This document shows positions 6,445 through 10,068 of a stretch of DNA of 10,068 nt, piece by piece. Source of the DNA: a bacterium UBP6_UBA1196 (GTDB lineage Bacteria > UBP6 > UBA1177); assembly GCA_002310035.1 (NCBI GenBank), contig DBYC01000041.1, forward strand, positions 1 through 10,068, read 5' to 3'. A model generated the notes under the pieces. The model saw only the letters and a program-made list of their open reading frames with translations. It was not told the DNA's origin and made no database searches. Both the position numbers and the translations under genes were made by a program. How positions within the stretch are numbered: the first letter of the stretch is position 1; the number at the start of each line of letters is the position of its first letter.

Positions 6445-7748
6445 GATTTTTCGGATTCTTCCGATTCGTTTTTGACGTCAAGGATCCTGATTTCGACTTT
6501 CAGAATATTTTTTTCGTTGCTTTCCACTACTTTGAACTCGTAATTTTCATAGTTGAGAACAAAACCCGTCTGCGGCACTTCGCCTACTTCGCTGACAATA
6601 AAACCGCCGAGACTGTTGTATTCGCCGTCATCCGGAATTTTGATGTCAAGTTCTTCTTCGAGGTCGCTTATTGAAATGTGGGCATCGACAAGAATGACAT
6701 TTTCATCAATCTTTTCGAACTGTTTCTCATCCTTGTCGTTTTCGTCGCGTATCTCGCCTACAAGTTCTTCAAGGACATCTTCAAGGGTGATTATACCGGA
6801 AGTTCCGCCGAATTCGTCGACAACGATGCCGAGATGGTTTCCTTCCGCCCTCATTTTCTTTAAAGTTTCGTTGATTTTCTGGGTTTCAGGAACATAGAAA
6901 ACCCCTTTTCTCGCAACTGAAAGAATGTTGTCATCAAGAACTGACTTGTCTTTCGTGATGAGCATCGCAAGGTCTTTGACATAGAGGATCCCCTTGATGT
7001 TGTCGACAGAATCCTCATAAACCGGGATCCTGCTGTGCCCCCACTCTTCAATTTTTTCCATAGCTTCGGCGATCGTCGTATCGACTTCGAGGAAATTGGA
7101 GTCGGTTCTCGGAGTCATTATCTCCTTGACGAGAGTATCTTTGAACTCGATCACGCTTGTAAGAAGCTCGCCCTGCTCTTCCTGCTCGAAAACACCTTCG
7201 TCGCTTCCTTTCTGGATCATGTATTCGATCTCGTTCTGCGTCATTTCGGAGTATTCGCTTTCTCCGCCCATGAATCTGACGACCCAGCCTGCGAATTTCG
7301 ATAGAACGAATGCGAACGGAAGAAGGATCCAGCTGAAGATCCTGAAAAGTAGAAGTGCCGGGAAAAGCCAGCGCTCAGGCATAAGTTTCGCGAAAGTCTT
7401 CGGGGTCACTTCGCCGAAAATAAGAACAAAAAGAGTCATTGCCGCGACCGCAACAGCGTCAGCCACAGCCTGACCGTGGCTCGCAAGTGCGAACGATGCG
7501 ATCTTTCCCGCCAGAACCGCGCCGAGAATGTTCACGATGTTGTTTCCGACAAGAAGTGACGAAAGAATAAGGCTCGGATTCTCTTTCCATTTTTTAAGAA
7601 CCGGCGCAACAAAAGGATACTTATCTTTCATTATCTCCGATTTGACTTCCGAAAGTGCTGTCAAGGCTGTTTCCGTGCCGCTGAAGTAGGCACTCATGAT
7701 AATGCAGATAATAACTCCCACTACTTGAAATGTAGGGAACGCGTCCAA
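6441..7748 (-). CDS. CorC/HlyC-type (CNNM-like) DUF21-CBS transporter protein
   Basis: A 435-residue inner-membrane protein of the hemolysin-C/CorB/CNNM family, whose members are implicated in Mg2+ or other cation export. Order of parts: DUF21 transmembrane domain (about 1-165) with FSGTETALTALS (22-33), LLVGNNIVN (65-73) and FGEVTPK (111-117); a linker helix and two CBS domains (about 205-335) with IMTPRTD and the DEFGGTSGIITLEDVLEELVGEI signature; and a CorC_HlyC domain (about 350-425). An acidic tail rich in Glu and Ser ends the protein. The start is an unusual TTG: GGAGG lies 5 bases before it and the next in-frame ATG would remove most of the first membrane helix. It is a single-gene unit with its own promoter at 7803-7830. 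The hemolysin label often given to the family is historical. Confidence 0.93.
   Translation of the reverse strand: MDAFPTFQVVGVIICIIMSAYFSGTETALTALSEVKSEIMKDKYPFVAPVLKKWKENPSLILSSLLVGNNIVNILGAVLAGKIASFALASHGQAVADAVAVAAMTLFVLIFGEVTPKTFAKLMPERWLFPALLLFRIFSWILLPFAFVLSKFAGWVVRFMGGESEYSEMTQNEIEYMIQKGSDEGVFEQEEQGELLTSVIEFKDTLVKEIMTPRTDSNFLEVDTTIAEAMEKIEEWGHSRIPVYEDSVDNIKGILYVKDLAMLITKDKSVLDDNILSVARKGVFYVPETQKINETLKKMRAEGNHLGIVVDEFGGTSGIITLEDVLEELVGEIRDENDKDEKQFEKIDENVILVDAHISISDLEEELDIKIPDDGEYNSLGGFIVSEVGEVPQTGFVLNYENYEFKVVESNEKNILKVEIRILDVKNESEESEKS
6451..6464 (+). terminator. Weak hairpin after the exported-protein gene
   Basis: TCGGA-TTCT-TCCGA forms a five-base perfect stem starting 6 bases after the plus-strand stop, followed by TTCGTTTTT. 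It lies inside the last codons of the convergent gene, in sequence encoding a repetitive Ser-Glu tail, so the symmetry may be incidental. It is the only terminator-like element available in the convergent overlap. Confidence 0.25.
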
Positions 7749-7770
7749 CTCGACCTCCGTGCAAAGTTTC

Positions 7771-7786
7771 TAATAGCCCGCTATTA
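7771..7786. promoter_or_regulatory. Operator-like inverted repeat in the corC leader
   Basis: TAATAGC-CC-GCTATTA is a perfect 7-base inverted repeat with a two-base centre. A further half-site AATAGCC follows at 7791-7797. It lies between the predicted corC -10 (7803-7808) and the ribosome binding site, around or just after the transcription start, where a bound repressor would block transcription. A 2-base centre suits a dimeric DNA-binding protein better than an RNA hairpin. No regulator gene is in the window. Confidence 0.4.
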
Positions 7787-7802
7787 AAAAAATAGCCGTA
7801 TA

Positions 7803-7830
7803 TTTTTACAATTAAATAACATATTGTCAA
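7803..7830 (-). promoter_or_regulatory. Promoter of the CorC-like gene
   Basis: On the minus strand there is a perfect -35 TTGACA (7825-7830), a 16-base spacer and a -10-like TAAAAA (7803-7808), or AAAAAT one base on. Transcription would start near 7796 and give a leader of about 48 bases carrying the inverted repeat at 7771-7786. Confidence 0.55.
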
Positions 7831-7897
7831 ATTTGATGTGATCAGTGTCGGCGCAAAGCGATAATTCCCGGCCTGCATCGACATTTACAGAAAAAAT

Positions 7898-7928
7898 TTG
7901 CTTTTCCTCAAAAAGCCGCTACTATAAT
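7898..7928 (+). promoter_or_regulatory. Plus-strand promoter upstream of the heptamer repeat
   Basis: There is a perfect -10 TATAAT (7923-7928) and a TTGCTT (7898-7903) 19 bases upstream, which is a long spacer. Transcription would begin near 7935 and read through a GGAG and the heptamer repeat toward the vWA lipoprotein gene about 250 bases downstream. It may therefore be the distal promoter of that gene. Confidence 0.45.
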
Positions 7929-7965
7929 CAGCATTTGCTTTTTTAGATCACGGAGTTATTAATAG

Positions 7966-8052
7966 ATGATTAAATTTTTCAAGATTCAAGATTCAAGATT
8001 CAAGATTCAAGATTCAAGATTCAAGATTCAAGATTCAAGATTCCGCATTTAA
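7966..8052 (+). CDS. Possible 28-residue repeat peptide or leader ORF
   Basis: ATG at 7966, preceded by GGAG at 7952-7955 (10 bases away) and by the TATAAT promoter at 7923, opens a frame of 28 codons ending in TAA at 8050-8052. The product is MIKFF, three copies of KIQDSRF, then RI. Three 7-base units make 21 bases, hence a seven-residue repeat. The nine copies keep this short frame; 7 or 10 copies would shift it into a frame open to TAA at 8166-8168, just before the lipoprotein gene, and 8 copies would end it soon after the tract. Such repeats are open in all plus-strand frames, so the ORF may be incidental. No homologue is known to me. Confidence 0.25.
   Translation: MIKFFKIQDSRFKIQDSRFKIQDSRFRI
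7981..8043 (+). repeat. Tandem heptamer repeat (AAGATTC) x 9
   Basis: Nine perfect, uninterrupted copies of AAGATTC (63 bases) lie 142 bases upstream of the vWA lipoprotein ATG. Perfect identity between copies points to recent slippage, so copy number probably varies. A similar arrangement is known from the hmwA adhesin promoters of Haemophilus influenzae, where a heptamer array upstream of the gene tunes expression with copy number. Direct repeats without spacers rule out CRISPR. Confidence 0.97.
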
Positions 8053-8140
8053 TTATATCTAACTTAAAATTAAAGTCAAGTTTTTTAACAGTTTTTTTCG
8101 GAAAAAATCAGCAGATTCAGGATTTTTCATTTCTAAAATT

Positions 8141-8168
8141 TTGGTCCCTTTTGTATATTTTTTACTAA
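8141..8168 (+). promoter_or_regulatory. Tentative proximal promoter of the vWA lipoprotein gene
   Basis: A TATATT at 8154-8159 (the same hexamer as in the tRNA promoter at 10036) lies in a T-rich tract and would give a very short leader before the GGAGG at 8176. The alternative is TTGGTC (8141-8146) with TACTAA (8163-8168), 16 bases apart. Neither has both boxes good, so this is a weak call. Confidence 0.25.
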
Positions 8169-8185
8169 TTTTTTTGGAGGAAAAG

Positions 8186-9940
8186 ATGAAAAGATTTTTT
8201 ATGTGTTTTGCCGTTTTTGCGGCGATGATTTTTATGTTGAGTTGCGGCGGTAGCAGCAGCAATAACAACAACAGCAGTAACAACGGCAGTGGCGGAAACA
8301 GCGGAAGTGGGAACAGCAGTAACAGCAACGATGCAGGCATCCACTTGGGTATAATAGGATTCAACTATGAATTACACTCAATGGATATTCAACTTCTTTC
8401 CAATGTGTCGAATTTCACTAATTTTATCGATGGTCTCCAAAGGGATATCAACACAGCATTGTTTTATTCCGCCGATACAGCTTTGGATATGATGAAAGCA
8501 TACAACAAGCCGCCGAAACTGGAACATGTAGTTTTAGTCACCTTTACGGATGGTATTGACAACCATTCGACATCTCAAGAGCTTAAACCGGAATATGATG
8601 ATCCCGAAGACTACGGTAAAGATGTTCACAATAGAATTGTCAACGAAAAGATTCTCGGACTGCCTGTTGAATCCTATGTAATCGGTCTGCGAACTCAGGA
8701 TGAGATTCCTGATTCAATTTTGCCCAAATTTGAAACTATGCTGAAGGATTTGGCAAGCAGCGACAGCAATGCTTTTCAGGTTTCAGACATGAATGAAGTA
8801 AAGGAACATTTTGCCAACATTGCTGACAGCTTAATAAAGGTATCCACTTCCATCAACTACGGAGTCTATATGCCAGGTGGATATCCGACAGGACAAATCC
8901 GCTATACTTTTGACAATGCAAATTCTGCCGAAAGTTCGAAACTCTACATTGATGGAACATACAATAAGAAAACTGCAACTCTTGAAAACATAGTTTATCA
9001 AGGCTTTGCAAAAGGAGCAACATCAATTAAAGCCGAAAACGGTCCTAAGGGAACGCTTTACTTTCAGTTTGATGATTTGAGATATACGGATGGCAGCACT
9101 GTTTCAGAAGGTTTATCTTTCACATTGTGGCAGCAAATTGACGGTGGCGAATGGAAATCTGAGACCGAAATCACATCGGCAGATTATCCGCCGGAAGTAA
9201 ATGTAGATATGAGCAGCGCACTGATAATGCTTGTTCTTGACTGCACGACATCTTTGACTCCAGACAATTTCAGAATGATGCAGGAAGCTGCCAAGGAATT
9301 CGTAAGAATACTTGGTAACGGCGGCAACGGTGGCAACGGCGGCAACGGTGGCAACGGCGGCAACGGTGGCAACGGTGGCAACGGCGACAACGGCGGCAAC
9401 GGCGGCAGCGGAAACGGTGACAACGGCGGCAACGGCGGTAATGGCGGTGACAACGGCGACACTAATCCATGGGATGGAGGCTATGCCGACTCTGATTACA
9501 AAAACAGATACAGCGAAGCTTGCGGCGAAATTATATTAAGCGACGATTGGAATACAGCCTACGAAGACAGCAGCAGTGAAGGCCAGGAATATTTTATGTC
9601 TTATTACAACTGCATGGATGACAACGGATGTTTTGATATTGAAGACACAGATTCCTTTATTGAATGTGAGCACGACTACTGTTACGATGAATTGCATGAC
9701 TGCTTTTTAACAGACAAATACGATTGTATGACACTTGACCAATGTCTCGGGAGCTGCAGCACGAACGAAGAGTGTCAGTCTTGTATTGATGCGGCATCCA
9801 GTGAAGCCACTGACAGATTTTGGGATATGAACAATTGTGAGAAAGAATATTGTTTAGATTATTCCGGAACCGATGATTTTATAGATTGTGTATATTACTA
9901 TTGCGATTATGAAATCTACGAGTGCGGTTACAGAGGCTAA
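8186..9940 (+). CDS. Lipoprotein with permuted vWA domain, Gly-Asn repeat and Cys-rich C-terminus
   Basis: This 584-residue protein starts at the ATG with GGAGG 5 bases upstream; a TTG at 8141 in the same frame is upstream of that site and is rejected. A signal peptide with a lipobox ending MLS-Cys20 marks a lipoprotein. A Ser/Asn/Gly linker follows (22-50). Residues 52-225 resemble a von Willebrand A domain from its second strand onward: GIIGFN, a metal-site Thr90 (TALFYSADTALD) and VTFTDGID (Asp122, Asp125). The expected first strand with the DxSxS motif is absent there but appears at 346-376 as IMLVLDCTTSL (Asp352, Thr354, Ser356) plus its helix, after a beta-rich segment (226-345). Then come a Gly-Asn repeat (377-425) and a Cys-rich region (about 440-584) with two similar modules. 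Probably an outer-surface binding or adhesion protein; the ligand is unknown. Confidence 0.85.
   Translation: MKRFFMCFAVFAAMIFMLSCGGSSSNNNNSSNNGSGGNSGSGNSSNSNDAGIHLGIIGFNYELHSMDIQLLSNVSNFTNFIDGLQRDINTALFYSADTALDMMKAYNKPPKLEHVVLVTFTDGIDNHSTSQELKPEYDDPEDYGKDVHNRIVNEKILGLPVESYVIGLRTQDEIPDSILPKFETMLKDLASSDSNAFQVSDMNEVKEHFANIADSLIKVSTSINYGVYMPGGYPTGQIRYTFDNANSAESSKLYIDGTYNKKTATLENIVYQGFAKGATSIKAENGPKGTLYFQFDDLRYTDGSTVSEGLSFTLWQQIDGGEWKSETEITSADYPPEVNVDMSSALIMLVLDCTTSLTPDNFRMMQEAAKEFVRILGNGGNGGNGGNGGNGGNGGNGGNGDNGGNGGSGNGDNGGNGGNGGDNGDTNPWDGGYADSDYKNRYSEACGEIILSDDWNTAYEDSSSEGQEYFMSYYNCMDDNGCFDIEDTDSFIECEHDYCYDELHDCFLTDKYDCMTLDQCLGSCSTNEECQSCIDAASSEATDRFWDMNNCEKEYCLDYSGTDDFIDCVYYYCDYEIYECGYRG
9314..9460 (+). 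repeat. In-frame Gly-Gly-Asn repeat
   Basis: Tandem 9-base units of the GGCAACGGT/GGCAACGGC type encode about 49 residues of GGN with a few GDN and GSG variants (residues 377-425). Alternating GGT and GGC give an 18-base higher period in the left half; the right half is more varied. It forms a flexible linker between the vWA part and the Cys-rich end, and can grow or shrink in steps of three residues without breaking the frame. Confidence 0.95.
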
Positions 9941-9967
9941 AATTATCTCTGAAAATTTGATGCAGTT

Positions 9968-9980
9968 ATACTGAAAGTAT
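9968..9980 (+). terminator. Weak terminator-like hairpin after the vWA lipoprotein gene
   Basis: ATACT-GAA-AGTAT, 28 bases after the stop, is followed by a T-rich stretch (TTCTCATTTTTTC). The stem is only five pairs and A/T-rich, so termination would be inefficient. No better candidate lies before the tRNA promoter. Confidence 0.3.
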
Positions 9981-10013
9981 TTCTCATTTTTTCATTTTTC
10001 ACCACAAAATTAC

Positions 10014-10041
10014 TTGAAAAATAAAATTTTTTCTTTATATT
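10014..10041 (+). promoter_or_regulatory. tRNA promoter with G+C-rich discriminator
   Basis: A -35 TTGAAA (10014-10019), a 16-base spacer and a -10 TATATT (10036-10041) end about 11 bases before the tRNA 5' end. The bases after the -10 (AGCCGCCGCG) are strikingly G+C-rich inside A+T-rich surroundings. This fits the discriminator of stable-RNA promoters that are shut down by ppGpp in the stringent response. Confidence 0.6.
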
Positions 10042-10052
10042 AGCCGCCGCGT

Positions 10053-10068
10053 GGGGCAATAGCTCAGC
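10053..10068 (+). tRNA. 5' end of a tRNA gene, truncated by the window edge
   Basis: The last 16 bases fit the start of a tRNA: a seven-base acceptor strand GGGGCAA, then U8, A9, the D-stem GCUC (10-13), A14 and G15. The rest, including the anticodon, is outside the window, so the identity cannot be told; alanine is one possibility. The promoter placed just upstream supports the call. Confidence 0.75.

Larger units (their letters stand above)
7749..8185. other. 437-base intergenic region: two divergent promoters, operator-like palindrome, heptamer repeat
   Basis: This stretch between the divergent corC-like gene and the vWA lipoprotein gene is A+T-rich and holds no conventional gene. From left to right it contains the corC ribosome binding site, an inverted repeat (7771-7786), the corC promoter (7803-7830), a plus-strand TATAAT promoter (7898-7928), a 28-codon repeat ORF with a GGAG (7966-8052), nine AAGATTC repeats (7981-8043), an A/T-only inverted repeat TTTAATT/AATTAAA (8048-8074), a TTTTTT-CGG-AAAAAA inverted repeat (8093-8107), and the ribosome binding site GGAGG (8176-8180) of the lipoprotein gene. 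The antisense frames seen here are low-complexity shadows. Confidence 0.85.

Noticed and set aside
7714..7738. Inverted repeat CTAC-TTGAAAT-GTAG in the start of the CorC-like gene
   Set aside because: Only four-base arms inside coding sequence; no supporting context.
7981..8043. CRISPR array
   Set aside because: The units are seven bases long with no spacers; this is a simple tandem repeat.
8059..8364. Minus-strand frame with a poly-Leu/Pro segment
   Set aside because: It is the antisense reading of the Asn/Ser/Gly linker and signal peptide of the lipoprotein; low complexity only.
9184..9462. Minus-strand Pro-Leu-Pro-rich frame
   Set aside because: Antisense of the Gly-Asn repeat.

Overview
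The window looks like chromosomal DNA from an uncultured Gram-negative bacterium. The signs are a lipoprotein and a signal-peptide protein, Aat and RimO (both typical of Gram-negative-type lineages), GGAG-type ribosome binding sites throughout, occasional TTG starts and sigma70-like promoters (TTGACA/TATAAT). I cannot place the phylum. The Cys-rich exported proteins, the Lcl/DUF1566 domain and the vWA lipoprotein recall proteins I associate with Fibrobacter, Bacteroidales, Treponema and delta-proteobacterial or Myxococcota-like genomes, but this is only an impression.

Layout. (1) 1-450 (+): the 3' end of a Cys-rich Lcl_C/DUF1566-type protein whose start lies off the window. (2) 508-1031 (-): a two-gene toxin-antitoxin module with a YafQ-like mRNA interferase and an antitoxin with an unusual N-terminus. 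It has its own promoter and is bracketed by an imperfect direct repeat. (3) 1109-5065 (-): a compact operon galT-like > galU > rimO > aat behind a promoter at about 5097-5123. It joins UDP-sugar metabolism to ribosomal protein S12 modification and N-end-rule tagging. The GalT-like protein has apparently lost its zinc cysteines and its catalytic histidine. (4) 5218-6444 (+): an exported Cys-rich protein of unknown function with a near-consensus promoter, divergent from galT. It runs tail to tail into (5) 6441-7748 (-): a CorC/HlyC-type (CNNM-like) DUF21-CBS-CorC membrane protein. Their stop codons overlap. (6) 7749-8185: a 437-base stretch without a conventional gene. It holds the corC promoter, an operator-like inverted repeat, a plus-strand promoter with a possible 28-codon repeat peptide, and nine perfect tandem copies of the heptamer AAGATTC. 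(7) 8186-9940 (+): a 584-residue lipoprotein with a vWA domain whose motifs appear in permuted order, a Gly-Asn repeat and a Cys-rich C-terminus. (8) 9941-10068: a short spacer, a promoter with a G+C-rich discriminator, and the first 16 bases of a tRNA gene.

The housekeeping core is the galT-aat operon and corC. The accessory part consists of three Cys-rich exported or surface proteins and the TA module. The strongest leads are the vWA lipoprotein downstream of a potentially slippery heptamer tract, and the active-site-degenerate GalT homologue in an otherwise ordinary operon.
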